Assembly: GCA_029962745.1 (NCBI GenBank)
Contig: CM057158.1
Location: 17,332,743 to 17,396,742, forward strand
Reading direction: 5' to 3'
DNA length: 64,000 nt
From: Echinometra lucunter
Taxonomy: Eukaryota > Echinodermata > Echinoidea > Camarodonta > Echinometridae
Part shown: piece after piece, positions 1 through 12,800 of the stretch
Position numbering within the stretch: the first letter of the stretch is position 1
Layout of the letters: each line of letters starts with the position of its first letter
Program-made: the position numbers and the translations under genes
Notes under the pieces: generated by a model
Told to the model about the DNA's origin: nothing
Seen by the model: only the letters and a program-made list of their open reading frames with translations
Databases searched by the model: none

Positions 1-782
1 TATCCAACCTTTTTCCCTTTTCATCTTTTGACGAATGAAGTCTAGGACTTGCTTCAATGTGATTATTTTTATCAGAAATCCGAGAGATGCTGTGATTTCG
101 TCATAATAAATTACATTTCTAATTTGACAGCGTGTCCAATCCCATCCTACTGTATTGAAGCCTGCAGATTAAAGCGTGGGTTTGTCTGTGATAGCCATAA
201 AACCGTCGGTGCAATTCTGAAAAGCTGGTCGTAGGCCTACATTTCAAAGTAAAAAGTCAGTTCATTGAAAAAAACATGAAGGATATGCAGTATGCATTTT
301 TGCAAATACCATTTTCATTTTTTAAGCAAATATACTTCATTGATCACTGAAAGCATATTCACACCAATATTCATCAGGGCTTACCTTCTGCAGATGCTGT
401 GTATATAATACAAGGTAATACAAAATCTATATACAAAGGAACGAAATTTACAAACACAACCAGCATAATCAAAAGAAATAGCGGGGCAAATGACATGGTA
501 TACACATGTATATAGCAAGGGGGCGGTACATGAAGGGAAGCAACCAAACAAAATATTCGACGAATACGATCAAAGTCGTTTCATTTATTCGTTTTAGAGA
601 AAAGTTGCCTGATATAGAATATAGGTATATGAGTCGGAGGGTCATGATACCCAGCAGTGATGTTTGGAGGCAGTATCATTAAATAAATAATTTATATACC
701 ACAATTCTGCAAAAACGTTTGGAAATATAAGTATTTTGGGATTTTAAACAAGATTAGGATATAACAGAAATGTACACTCTTC

Positions 783-1018
783 GAAAAATGGTGCTGATTA
801 GAAGCTTTTCTTGTCCCACGTTTGGAACCTTTAAAAGTTCTTCAAAGAACCACTAACAGCCTCTAAAGGTTCTCTAAAGGATTCTAAAGGGCACTTTAGA
901 ATGGTTTACAAGGAATTTTTTGGGGTACTTGAAAAGATATAGAACCCTTAATTATAGAACCCACTTTTCTGGAGGTTCTAAATACGGGACAAAACAAGTT
1001 CTAACTGGCACATTTTTC
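783..1018. repeat. MITE with imperfect terminal inverted repeats
   Basis: The left end (AAAAATGGTGCTGATTAGAA, then CTTGTCCC) is mirrored at the right end, whose reverse complement begins AAAAATGTGCCAGTTAGAAC and continues to TTGTCCC. The interior is built from variants of GGTTCTAAAGG and its complement. No coding region. The superfamily is not clear. Confidence 0.6.
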
Positions 1019-1177
1019 TAAGAGATCCTCCGGAATATACGACTTTTAATCATGCCGAAACTATTATGATAACCCAATGTAAAAAGCAGTATTTAAGGTT
1101 AAAGTTAAAGTTTATACATTAATGTATAGTCAGTCGCATATGTACTGTCACAGGAAACATGATTTGTAAAGAATATA

Positions 1178-1241
1178 TTATGAATATGAATGAATGAATG
1201 AATGAATGAATGAATGAATGAATGAATGAATGAATGAATGA
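1178..1241. repeat. (GAAT)n microsatellite
   Basis: About sixteen copies of GAAT/ATGA follow AT-rich DNA. Confidence 0.9.
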
Positions 1242-1469
1242 ATTACCGAAAAATCACAGTGATACATACATTTTGATAATTCAAAGTGATACATACATCT
1301 TGGTTCATGGGGCTAACAAAATAATAGCACATTATATGTAGAATTGAAAGAAAAGTTAAGTCTATATTTTTATTGCCCATATATTTAAATCATTATGATT
1401 GCTGCGTGATTCTACTTTTGTGATTTTCTTTATCATTTTAAAAAATAGCTTTCGAGAGAGGTATTTGAG

Positions 1470-1815
1470 CATTGGCGTAAATCCCGGGAGTATGGCGTGT
1501 ACAAATATCCCCCCTCATTTTAAGGAAAAATGATATTGTAGTTAATCAGTTGGTGAAATTTTTCATAAAAATGTCATAAACGACGGTCATATAGTGGAAT
1601 TGTCATTTGAAATGCTCTTAAAAAACAAAAAACAAAAAGTGTTTATTTTTCGATCGCTCTTAAAGTAAAAGAATAATTATTATAATGTGTGTGGGGGTCT
1701 GCTCGGGTGAGTAAGGGTGAGTGTGTGTGTGTGTGTGTGTGTATACTTAAGTTTGAGTTCACGCAAGAAATTTTGGCAAAAAAGTCGACCCCCCCCCCCC
1801 CCCACTTTACGCCTG
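1470..1815. mobile_element. hAT-like nonautonomous element, family with copy at 2401
   Basis: The left end CATTGGCGTAAATCCCGG and the right end CACTTTACGCCTG form a degenerate inverted repeat. The interior includes a (GT)n run (about 1712-1742) and a C run. Its left half, including CATAAACGACGG, is shared with the copy starting at 2401. The flanking bases are not a perfect 8-bp duplication, so the class is tentative. Confidence 0.45.
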
Positions 1816-2400
1816 TATATTTCAGTAAATCTGTATAATATAGAGAGCTGAATAGGCTTGAACTCATAAGCGTTTTAGCCATTCGTCAGCAGACAGCCTG
1901 ATGTCAGGAAGTAAGTTGAAGAGTGATGACGACTGGGGGTAATGTGTCTTGTCATTACCATCCATTATGATGTCATGATACATCCCCTCATAAGCTCTGT
2001 CCGGAAATTTGTTGTAGATGGAAAAAAAATGCATTTTGGGGAGTTGAGTAGAAATACCATTTCGTTTTCGTCTGTTCGTGAACTATTACAGGGCAACAAA
2101 ACAATACCTGACGACGGGATATGAAAGTTGAAAGGGAAATTCAAGATGTTAGATAATCGCAGCAAACCTGATGGAAGCAGGAACTATATAAGTTCTGTAT
2201 TTCTCTTCCTCATTTTTAATGACCTTATTTCTTTAGACGGGTATCAACGGAAGGACAAAAGTGCTTTTGGAGGCTATTCAGTCAAACTTGTCACCAAATG
2301 CTTGATTGCCGTCGAGATAAGTAACTTTATATTGTTTACCGTTGTCATTTTATAAGTTTACTGTTGGAGGAATACAGAGATCACACTAACGATAACAACC

Positions 2401-2985
2401 CATTGTGGTAAATCCCGGGGATGGGGGGAGGGGGGGATTATATATCCCATAAAGAACTTTTTAAGAGGGGAGTGGCGTGTACAATGTACTTCTCATTTTT
2501 CAAAGATGAAATAATATTTTAACCAATCATTTTTTTTCAATCAATCACTCTCTAAAAAAAAGAGTGAACGCGTTCACTCTGTTAGGGGTGAATTTCAGAA
2601 GAGAGTGCATTTAGAGTGAATTAAGAGTGAATTAAGAGTAAACATTGTGATATTCACTCTTTATTCACTCGTTTAGGAGTGACCCCAGGGATCACTCACA
2701 ATCCTTGAGTGATCCCTGAGGTCACCCCTCAAAGAGTGAATAAAGAGTGAATATCACAATTTTTACTCTTAATTCACTCTTAATTCACTCTAAATGCACT
2801 CTCTTCTGAAATTCACCCCTAACAGAGTGAACGCGTTCACTCTTTTTTTTTTTTTAGACAGAGGAATTATATCATAAACGACGGTTAAAGTCAGTTCTAT
2901 TTGAAATACTGTTTCATAGGATTGGAGAGTATATGTGTGGGTGGGTGAGGGTGTGTTACATACTCTAAAATTATACTATTGTCAG
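2401..2985. mobile_element. Second copy of the 1470 family, split by a hairpin element
   Basis: The start (GGTAAATCCCGGGG), GGCGTGTACAA and ATCATAAACGACGGT match the copy at 1470-1815 in the same order. The match is interrupted at about 2551-2854 by the long hairpin element. The right end is approximate. Confidence 0.45.
2551..2854. mobile_element. Long near-perfect inverted repeat (foldback element)
   Basis: Two arms of about 145 bases are near-perfect reverse complements around a centre near 2702. Each arm contains AGAGTGAACGCGTTCACTCT (itself a palindrome) and several spaced copies of GAGTGAATTAA. It sits inside the copy of another element at 2401-2985. No coding region. Confidence 0.8.
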
Positions 2986-3384
2986 TTACACGTACTTCAC
3001 TTGTATGGCCATGCATGGTTGCATGCCAGCTTGTATAGCTAACTTTAGCATTAAAAGTTTTTATAAATGAATGAAATAAAGATTTGAACTCCGAACGTGA
3101 ATACGCTGAAATTGATTATAGGACACTCTCTCTGTTTAAGACACTGTTTAAGAATGCAGTCGGTATAGGTGAAAACTGGAAAGAGACATTTGAAATAGTA
3201 TTCGCATTATACTGGTAACTGAAAAGCATTTCTTATGTTGACGAATCATAAATATCTGGGGACATTAGGCTCGAAATGATAGGCTATCAAATGAATAACT
3301 GTTGTTTATTTGCTTCTAAAACTTATCAAGCAAATCCATGATGATAATTTTAATTAACTAGCCGCCAGTGGATTACCCATGTAC

Positions 3385-3727
3385 CATATGCTGCGATCCG
3401 AGGGGGGGGGGGGGACATGTCCCCCATCGATTTTTTTTCTGGGGGTTCGGCCCCCCCCCCCCCTCGATTTTCAAAGCTTGATATATTATTTTTCAATTTT
3501 GAGTCAGCTGACCAACTTTAGGCCAACCGTTTAAATATTTTATAGGCCTAGAATGCATTTTGATGGTAAAATCGGGCTTCTCTTCATTATTAAATTTTTC
3601 TGCGAGAATTTGCTCGCTCGCATAATATCAATTATCCCCATCTCACTTTTCGAAACATATTTTTAGCGGAGGCCATCCGGGTTTCCGTCCCCCCCCCCCC
3701 ACCCGTGACATGAAATCGCCGCCACTG
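3385..3727. mobile_element. hAT-like MITE with perfect 8-bp target duplication
   Basis: CCATGTAC occurs directly at 3377-3384 and 3728-3735, flanking ends that are degenerate inverted repeats (CATATGCTGCGATCC on the left; right end ...GATTTCATGT-type, CGCCGCCACTG). The interior is non-coding with long G and C runs near both ends. Confidence 0.72.
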
Positions 3728-4094
3728 CCATGTACATTTACACTTACGCAAAATGTTGAATATTAAGAGTCCGAGAGAGGGTTATTTTCATTCAAGCATG
3801 ATTATAATTCATTCATTCACATAACATAAACATTATTTTTTCTTCCTCTGAATTGGCAGGATTTGACATTCATTTTTCAAATTGTAAAATTTATGTATAG
3901 TTCCTTAACATCTTACAAAGGCACAAACATTGTATGGAAAGCAATAATATTGTTACATGGACGTCGACCTTCAGTAGTTCAAGAATGCGTCATACAAGTT
4001 AAATCTCTTTATTTAAAAAAAAAGTTTCTGTGTAAATCTTGAGTTTTGCCAATTTTCTGTAGTTCAGTTTAATGTTACTCAATTGGCGTAGAAC

Positions 4095-4497
4095 TGGACC
4101 CTGCATGTCCGGATCCAGAGTTGTGAGGAGGGGGAGGGAGCGTAAGCGAGGGAGTGAACTTGAAGCGACCGAGGGGTGGGAGTGCTTTTTTATCATAAAA
4201 TGGTGCAACTTTGGTTCATTATTAGGGTATTTGTATAAAATGATGAGGGTTGTGAAAAATACACACTGCCTGTATTCAACTTCAAATCAAAATTTGTATT
4301 TATTCATTTCCAACAGAAAGAAAAGAAACATAATGGCATTACATAGGTATAATTACAGAAAAAAAATCATTTATTCTTTCTTGACAAGTAAGTACACAGG
4401 AATAAGATGAAGAACTACTGGCGAAAAAAACATTGCTTGGCAAAAAAGGGCGTAAGCAACCCTCCAACCCCCGCCTGGATCCGGCCGTGCCCTGTAA
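4095..4497. mobile_element. hAT-like MITE remnant
   Basis: The left end has TGTCCGGATCCAGA and the right end CCTGGATCCGGCCGTGCCCTG is its approximate reverse complement. Between them lies GAGCGTAAGCGAGGGAGTGA-like sequence, as also seen near 60690. No matching target duplication was found. Confidence 0.45.
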
Positions 4498-4858
4498 GCT
4501 ATCACCCATCATGCCCATTGTATTGTAAGCTGTCAGACGAAGCTAAACCCTGTGCAATAGGATGGCGAAGTTTTGTTCTCTGAAAACTTCCTGATGCGGG
4601 TATTTTTTTTTTGTTGTTGTTCTTTTGTTTTGTGATGTAGCTTAATTTTTTCTTTGGGGCGGCAAAATTAGGATCATTGGCTGGGGGTGGAGGATTTCTC
4701 ATTGTGGCCTGTACATCATCCGCTTACATCGCTTTCTGATGTAGTACTACCGCCTATAAAATTACTTTTTATTTCAAAACTCAGATTTGAATGGAAAATT
4801 ATTAAACATGATTTGGAAAAAGGTATTTTATCCGAAGTGCGTCATTTACCATTTCTAG

Positions 4859-4994
4859 GTGGCATTATGCTCACGCTTGGATGCACAGGAGGCATTATTT
4901 GCAAGAGTGGAAAAATCGATTGGCGCCAGCGCCAAAGTAATACCTGCTAAGTCAGGCAAGCTTCTAGCTTTGGGAGCACGAGCTCACACAAAGG
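4859..4994 (+). other. Exon-like open segment of unknown identity
   Basis: After a plausible acceptor (CATTTCTAG) an open frame of about 45 codons reads VALCSRLDAQEALFARVEKS and continues KVIPAKSGKLLALGARAHT. Its composition looks protein-like, and it stops at the target site of the hAT-like element inserted at 5004. No clear GT donor precedes the insertion. I do not recognise the product. It may be an exon of an unseen gene, a broken exon, or chance. Confidence 0.2.
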
Positions 4995-5003
4995 GCATAG
5001 GCC

Positions 5004-6324
5004 CAGGGGCGTCGCTAGAGGGGGGGTGTGGGGGGGTGTGACACCCCCCCATTAAAAATTCTTGTCGGCAAATTCGCGATCGCTGTCGGCAAAAGAGAGA
5101 GAGAGAGAGAAAGGAGAGGGAAGAGGAAGGAGGGAAAAAGAAGAAAGAAAGATGAGTAAGGTGCCCAAATAGAGTCATATTCGGCTTATTTGCTTGTGCA
5201 TTTTGACGACGAAATAACACTGGTAACACGAAAGAAAGCCTATTTTTCCTCGCTCGCTGCGCTCGCTCGTATCATATTAAGATACAGGATGTTTTCGGAA
5301 AGCAAACACATTTGCCAAGTGAAATAAACAAATATATAATTTAGATATTTTGGGGCCCATCATGTATTTTGTTGAAGAATTATCACCTCTATACCATAAA
5401 AAAGAGTAAATATATCTTTCCTCGCTCGCTGCGCTAGCTCGTATAATATTTAGATACAGGATGGTCTTTGAAAGCAAATAGATTAGGTAGGAGAGGTGAC
5501 CAAATATATTACAATAGGTATCTTAAAGGTCCATCGTGTATTTTGATGAAGAACTTTCACTTCTACCATGAAAAGGAGTATTTTTTCCTCGCTCGCTACG
5601 CTCGCTTGTACAATATTCAGATACAAGATGGATTTGGGAAAGCAAACGAATTCGGCAAGCGAGGCCCATCATGTACTTTGATGAAGAGTTATCACCTGCC
5701 ATAAAAAGAGTATATATATTTTTCCTCGCTCGCTGCGCTCGCTCGTATGACATTATTAGATACAGGATGGTCTTTGAAAGCAAATAAATTAGGTAAGAGA
5801 GGTGACCAAAATATCAAAATAGATATCTTAAAGGTTCATCATGTATTTTGATGAAGAACTTTCACTTCTACCTTGAAAAGGATTATATGATAAGGAGTAT
5901 ATAGATTTTTTCCTTGCTCGCTGTGCTCGCTCGTATAATATTACGATTTAGGATGGCCTTTGAAAGCGAATGAATCATGTGAGAGAGGTGACCAAACATA
6001 TGATTTAGATATCTTTAAGCCCACCATGTAGTTTGATGAAGAACAATCACTTCTACGAAAGAGAGTGTATATTTTTCCTCGCTCGCTGCGCTCGCTCGTA
6101 TTATATTGAGATAGAGAATGTTTTCGGAAAGCTAACACATTCAGCAAGTGAGGTGAACAAATATAATTTAGAATGAAAATATAATAGAGGCACACAATTG
6201 AACATGCCTCGTGGGCTTTATACAGTTGAATTTGTCGACGTTGGTCGTCGGCAATCGGAGGCATAATTTGTCGGCAATCTGACCTCTACACCCCCCCATT
6301 AACAAAAGTCTAGCGACGCCCCTG
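5004..6324. mobile_element. 1.3-kb hAT-like element made of tandem repeats
   Basis: The ends are CAGGGGCGTCGCTAGA and its exact reverse complement TCTAGCGACGCCCCTG, flanked on both sides by CATAGGCC (4996-5003 and 6325-6332). An 8-bp duplication plus CAGGG termini is the hAT signature. There is no transposase. The interior is a tandem array in which a CG-rich block, CCTCGCTCGCTGCGCTCGCT, recurs at 5248, 5420, 5587, 5724, 5912 and 6077, spaced 137-188 bases. A (GA)n run lies near the left end. Short open frames across the array are by-products of the repeat. Confidence 0.85.
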
Positions 6325-6599
6325 CATAGGCCTACTAGTACTGAAAGCTTATAGGCAATGCACCCCAGTACATAATTGTGGCGCAAATCGATTTTCAAAC
6401 CTGTGTTTCAAACTCCCCCATGCACACGAAATCGACCCAAGCACAGGGAGAAATAATCCAAGCCGTCAGAGTCATACGTAACCGCATACGTCAGAGTATA
6501 ATGTGCATGGAGCTTCAAAAGCCCGGTCTATACATGATATATGCAGTGACAAGACGCCTTCTGATTTGATTGTGTCTCTTTCCTACAACTAATTTCCGG

Positions 6600-6806
6600 G
6601 AGTTTTGTGTGTAATTAATTTTCGGGGAATTACCTAAGACTTGTACGCATGCGCATCAAGCTGCTAGCTGCAGCTCTACAGCTGTACGTGCAGCGACTAG
6701 CTAGCTACTGTAGCTTGCATGCATATGATATGAGCGGAGCTGGCGAGCAACAGTACGGACGATCTGCATGTGGAAGGCTGAGCCGACTGAAAACTATGTC
6801 AAAATT
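6600..6806 (+). promoter_or_regulatory. Probable USB1 promoter and 5' leader
   Basis: The bases before the USB1 ATG contain a palindromic CGCATGCG core at 6646-6653 (ACGCATGCGCAT, 6645-6656), which resembles the NRF1 binding site common in TATA-less housekeeping promoters. A cluster of short palindromes (AGCTGCTAGCTGCAGCT and similar) follows at about 6660-6720. No TATA box was seen. The transcription start is not known from sequence alone. Confidence 0.35.
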
Positions 6807-9800
6807 ATGGCAGGATTAGACGCATTGAAGTCGTATGGAAGTGAGAACAGTTCAGAAAGCGAGGAGGAGGATCCCAACGACTCTCCAAGAACTAACCTAC
6901 AGGAACAAATACGGGGTAGAGTTAGTGAGTTTCTGTAGACAACCTGCTTTGACCACTGTCTGAAGTCTGTTCTTTGTTGACATGTCGCGTCGGGCTTTGG
7001 CCAGGCCCAGTATGTTAGATGTTGTGTGTCCGGACAGTCGATATAAAACAGCCAATTTAAAGAAGTTTATAGTCAGTGATTGTATTACCGAACAGCATAG
7101 TAATTACCAAACACGCGCATTTTTACATCTGAAATTGATTTTCTATGCTTAACGTTAGAACTAAGTTAGACCCTAAAAACAGGCTATGGCCTATGAGATG
7201 CAACATTCTCCCACAGGTGATTTCAAAAGGAAGATGACAAAAACGAAGCAAAAACACTTTTGTAATATCATTGTTTTCTCAAAAAGCAAAATATGGTCAA
7301 ACTAGCTGATTGTCGATTTGGTACATTGTCCAACTTTTCCCATGAGAAATGCACATTCTGTAATACAAATCCATTTTCAGGTCACCAAAACACCACGTAT
7401 GCAAAGAGGGGTGCGATCGGAAGGTGATATTGGATCAAAGACTACTTGTCTTTGAATTTTTTTTACATTTTTCTGTAGGTATTTGAGTATTCATGGTGGA
7501 AGTTTGATAAATATTTAGAGAATATTGTATTTTGTATGACTGAATCTATGAAAAGTGTTCGGTAATAGGATACACTTCCATACGTTACAAGCAATATTTC
7601 TTAAATTTTGTAACACTTGTGTTAGCCAGTATTATACTATAATTTATAGAGAACAAATATTGAAGATGATTAGTGCTGTTTATGGAATTTTTTGTTGAAT
7701 CCAAAGTCTAAAAGACAAAAGAGAAAGTTTCATTTTTTAAGTGTCCAGAGAGTCCAGACACATGACCCCCCCCCCTCCTACCGTACATGTAATTGCATTC
7801 AGTTAACCCATTCGTGACAAGAATTATTTAAAGCCTAATTTAATCAGCTTTTATTCTTCAAATTGGCAACACCAACATTCTTATTTTATTGCTACATTTT
7901 TCTTATTAAACGTCATGTATCTGAAATGAATATAAATTGACAGAAATTATGATGAGAAGTCAAAAAGTTGCCAATTTGCAGGGGGAAACGGTGATTTTAA
8001 ACCTTCTATCATATTGCCAATTTAAGGATTTTAATGCTTATTTTCCTTTTAAAAAATTTCAGCATCAAACAACGAATATTGACGCAACCAAAATGGGCAC
8101 AGTTTGTGTAGAATTTTTTGCTCTTTCTGCTCATGTATTTGGTATGATTTTTAGGGCTTTGCATCAAAAGATATTAGGCCAAACCACAAAATGTGGACCT
8201 CTGTCACGAATGGGTTAAACACGAGCCTACAACCATGACAACTAGTTATGAAAATAATAATAAAAATGTCATTCATTGTTTATGATCGGTTGGATTTGGT
8301 CCTTTCTAATTCAGGATGAAGTACATTCTCACATAATTTATGTGAGAATAACAGCTGTTGAATTGTATATAAAGACAGGAATACCAGTGGTCTTTGATTT
8401 CCTTGTAATGTGTACTTGGTTTAAATCTTAATCATTAGTGCGTGAACAGAATAACAGATGTACCTCTCACAAAAAGGAACGAGCAAGCCGTGAGCAGTGA
8501 AGCATTACAAGTTACTATTCAGTGATTACAGAAAGGTCTGAAAATGGGCATTAGTGTGCGTAATGCATCTGACTCATAACTTCTTACGCATGAATGATCA
8601 CGATCTGAAACTACAGGACAAAGGCTATTCTTTTCTCTTTAATTTCAGTCAATTTTAATTAATCATTTGAGAATTTTTTACTTCAAGCAGGGCTCTACGA
8701 AAAATTTCTTCCTGCTTGCCCACTGGGCAAGTTTCTTTGAAAATTGCTTGCCCAAAACATAATCTTGCTTGCCTGAAAACATATCTCACTTGCTCAATTT
8801 CCACAAATTATGAAAATTCATGAGAGTTTGAATTACATTTTGCAACATTGATATTACTTAGCCATTGCTAAAGATTTAATTGCACTATGAGCATTATATT
8901 CACTGTTTGTTTTTTAATTTGTTCTCATGATAGCTTTGAGTGAATTTACTTGCCCGAAAGGGCAAGTGACTTCAAAATTCACTTGTCCTTTCATGATTTT
9001 TACTTGCCCTGGGCAAGCGGGCAAGTGGGTTTGTAGAGCCCTGCTTAACGCATGGTTCGCCTTTTCCTTCCATTGTGTGGTTTATGTGTAGTGGTTAGAG
9101 TGTTCTTGGCTACACTGTAGATCTACATCATCAAATTTCTTTTCATTAACGGTGACTAGTATCTTTTGCAGGCCTCAATTTTGAAGTTCCATGAATCCTG
9201 TGGTATATTGAAAAAGTTTATAATTATGAACTTCTCCCGAAATGAGAAATGATGAAAACTGGCTATTGATTTATTTATTGAGATTGCCTAATTATGGCTA
9301 CTAATTCTTTTTGGGACCATCAAAGTATTTGTACATATTTGGTAATGCATATCAGCTAGTCAACGTAGAAAATTAAGTTTCATTTTATATCAGTAAATTT
9401 ATCAAAATATGACCATAAGATTAAATACACTGTATTAGAAGGGCATATCCTAAACTCACAGTAACTACCTTTAACATACAGTAATAGTCTGGTCATTGTT
9501 AGAAAATGATCGTAATGCAAGCCTGTTTCATTCTTCTTTTTTTAGAAACAGACATAAAGGAATCATTGCCTGCTACTCAGACCAGCACTCTACCGCTGCC
9601 CACTGAAATCCTGTCCATGTTCAACAGTTCCTCCCAAGGAACAGAGAACCCCTCGGAACATCAGGGACGGATTCGTAGCTTTGCTCATACTCCAGGGAAC
9701 TGGGCTACCTTTGTGTACATACCAGGTAGGTCAAGTTAACCTATTCGTGACAGAGGTCCATATTTTGTGGTTTGTCCTAATATCTTTTGATGCAAAGCCA

Positions 9801-12800
9801 TAAAAATAATACCAAATACATGAGCAGAAAGAGCAAAAAATTCTAAACAAACGGTGCCCATTTTGGTTGCGTCAATATTCGTTGTTTGATGCTGAAAATT
9901 TTTTAAAGGAAAATAAGCATTAAACTCCTTAAATTGGCATTCTGTTAGAAAGTTTAAAATCACCGTTTTCCCCTGCAAATTGGCAACTTTTTGACTTCTC
10001 ATCATAATTTCTGTCAATTTACATTCATTTCAGATACATGACGTTTTATAAGTAAAATGTAGCAATAAAATAAAAATGTTGGTTGGTGTTGCCAATTTGA
10101 AGAATAAAAGCTGATCAAATTAGGCTTTTAATAATTCCTGTCACGAATGGGTTAAATAAAAATTGTAAAACAAAGTCATCTTCTTTTCTTTCTTTTCTAT
10201 AATGTTTTAACTATGAGAGGGACAAAAATAATAAGTTGTGAATTACAGATGACTCTGATTCTGAGTTCCAATTCAACACTCTTAGTGGAGTAAAACAAAT
10301 CTGATTTGGGTGTGCGCATCAAAATAAAAGAAAGAAAACGTTTCATGTAATTATGCTGTTGAGGTTGACTTTTAATTAATGAGGGTCTTGGATGTAAGGA
10401 TGTTTATTATTGAAATTAGGACAGAGTTCCAATCTGTCAGTGTTTTTGGAAGAAAGGAGTTAAACATCAGTGTACATGTACGCATGGTTCTCGCCAGTAT
10501 ATAACACCCATGGTTCCAGTACCATGCGGGAAGGGTTTCAGACAAGGAAGAACCATGTGTGAAATTGCTGCACCATGCGTGGCAACGAGGGTAAAAAAAT
10601 ATTGGAGTATGTATTCCTAATAATAATGATAAATGTCACTGATTGTTTTGCTTTTTGGCAATGTATTTTTACTTTTATGCCATTAGTAGACAACTCCTGC
10701 TTACCAAGAAGCATTTTTCATCCTTTTACTATATTGTTATGTAGTATGTGTCAACTCTTTTGTTTATTCCCTTTGCCCCCATTTCCTGAGATTATCCATT
10801 ATTGTATTTTTACTACCCTTTGTTACCCCATGATCTAAGCATGGATTAAGCTTCAATTCCAAAATTACATAGACCCTCTATTATTCTGACCCCACACTAT
10901 TAACCATAAACAAGCATCCCTGATAGATTATATAAGCAACATTAATGAGTTCTTTGTCCCATGGGCGATGACCCCGGTGATGACTCACAGGACCAACCCC
11001 AATCATTACATCTTCCTTTACCACTCCCCCAAAGTCCCATAGCAACCATAATTGACAGATATCTTGGACCAATAAGAATGTTAGTACACATGTAGTTTGT
11101 TACCCTAGTGAAGTGAGGTCCCACAAAAAAGTTACCTGTGAAGGAGTTTTTCTAGAGGAAGGGGACTTAGAACTTGGACGCCGAAACGTTAAGACATCAT
11201 CAGAGTACAGTCACCATCAGACTGACTCTAGACTTATGATTGTCATCTTTATGTTGGAGTTATTCATCACCTGAATAAATGTTATAACTTTATCCTTAAA
11301 CTGACTTTGAGTTTTCGTGCATTATATATTGTTATGTAGTATGTGTCAACTCTTTTGTTTATCCCCTTTGCCCCCATTTCCTGACTACTTATTTTATTGC
11401 CCCCATTTCCTGAGATTATCCACTATTGTATTTTTACTACCCTTTGTTACCCTTTTATCTAAGCATGGATTAAGCTCCAATTCCAAAATTACATAGACCC
11501 TCTATTATTTAACCATAAACAAGCATCCCTAAAAGATTATATAAGCAACATTAATGAGTTCTTTGTCCCATGGGCGATGACCCCGTGATGACTCACAGGA
11601 CCAACCCCAATCATTACATCTTCCTTCACCACTCCCCCAAAGTCCCATAGCAACTATAATTGACAGATATCTTAGACCAATAAGAATGTTAGTACACATG
11701 TAGTTTGTTACCCTAGTGAAGTGAGGCCCCACAAAAAGTTACATGTTAAGGAGTTTTTCTAGAGGAAGGGGACTTAGATCTTGGACGCCGAAACGTTAAG
11801 ACATCATCAGAGTACAGTCACCACCAGACTGACTCTTGACTTCTATTTGTCATCCTTATGTTGGAGTTGTTCATCACCTGAATAAATGTTATAACTTTAT
11901 CCTTAAACTGACTTTGAGTTTTCGTGCATTACATATTCTCTACGCTGGAAGAACCAAAATAAATCCGATCCCAACACGACAATATTTTCTACGCTGGAAG
12001 AACAAATGCGATCCCAACACGACAATATCATTTTACTGCCGCCACACCTAACTTTAGGTGTTATTCCGTAAAACTTCCTAAACTTCCACGCTTTGCGGGG
12101 TTTGCGCAGAGCGGGAACCGTACGTGGATTTTTTTTCTAGTGAGAACCCTGCATGTACGTATTTGAGCTAATTTCATTGTATGATTTGTTATGTGATCGT
12201 CCGGTTAGATGGATGATAGGATGTAACAGGTCATGGACTAGGATAGACGGTTACACCGTAGCCTTCATGTGCTTCATAGAAGGTTGCTACTCTGGCTATT
12301 TTCATTCAGTTCTGATGATTTTGTTGCATTTATAATGCCAGGATGAGTAAGATTCAACAGTAAGTAGCTAATTGATTTTTTTGTATTTTGTATTTTTGTA
12401 GCTGATACTCCAAGCCTGTCCAACCTTACTGAGACGCTGATGACCTGCTTACCTCAGGATCTGACCTTTAACCCCAGCGATGACCTCCACCTCAGCCTAT
12501 CCCGTACGGTGTGTCTTCAGTTTCATTGGATCGATCCATTCACCCAGTCCTTCCGTGAAAGAATCGATGGATTGAGGGCATTCCAATGTCACATAGAACA
12601 AGTGGATGTATACACCAATGATGAAGGGACGAGGTAAGATGTCGGATCAGGCTGTAGAATGGAACCTGTTCATTTTCCCATCTTGGTACAGCCCGCTGCT
12701 GGCGTATATTTGTTCGATTGGTCTGTAGGGAGCAAGAATTTTGCCCACTGGGTTTGAATTTTACCCCATCCATACCTTTAGCAACAATTCTCTAGTGATC

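Noticed and set aside
5277..6264. Several reverse-strand frames sharing RASERSERGK-like text
   Set aside because: They read through the tandem CG-rich blocks of the hAT-like element.
7937..8218. 93-codon frame repeated at several places (also 9736, 42377, 55290, 57497)
   Set aside because: It is conserved only because MITE copies are similar. It spans the terminal repeat, lacks any domain, and is open by chance in a non-coding element.
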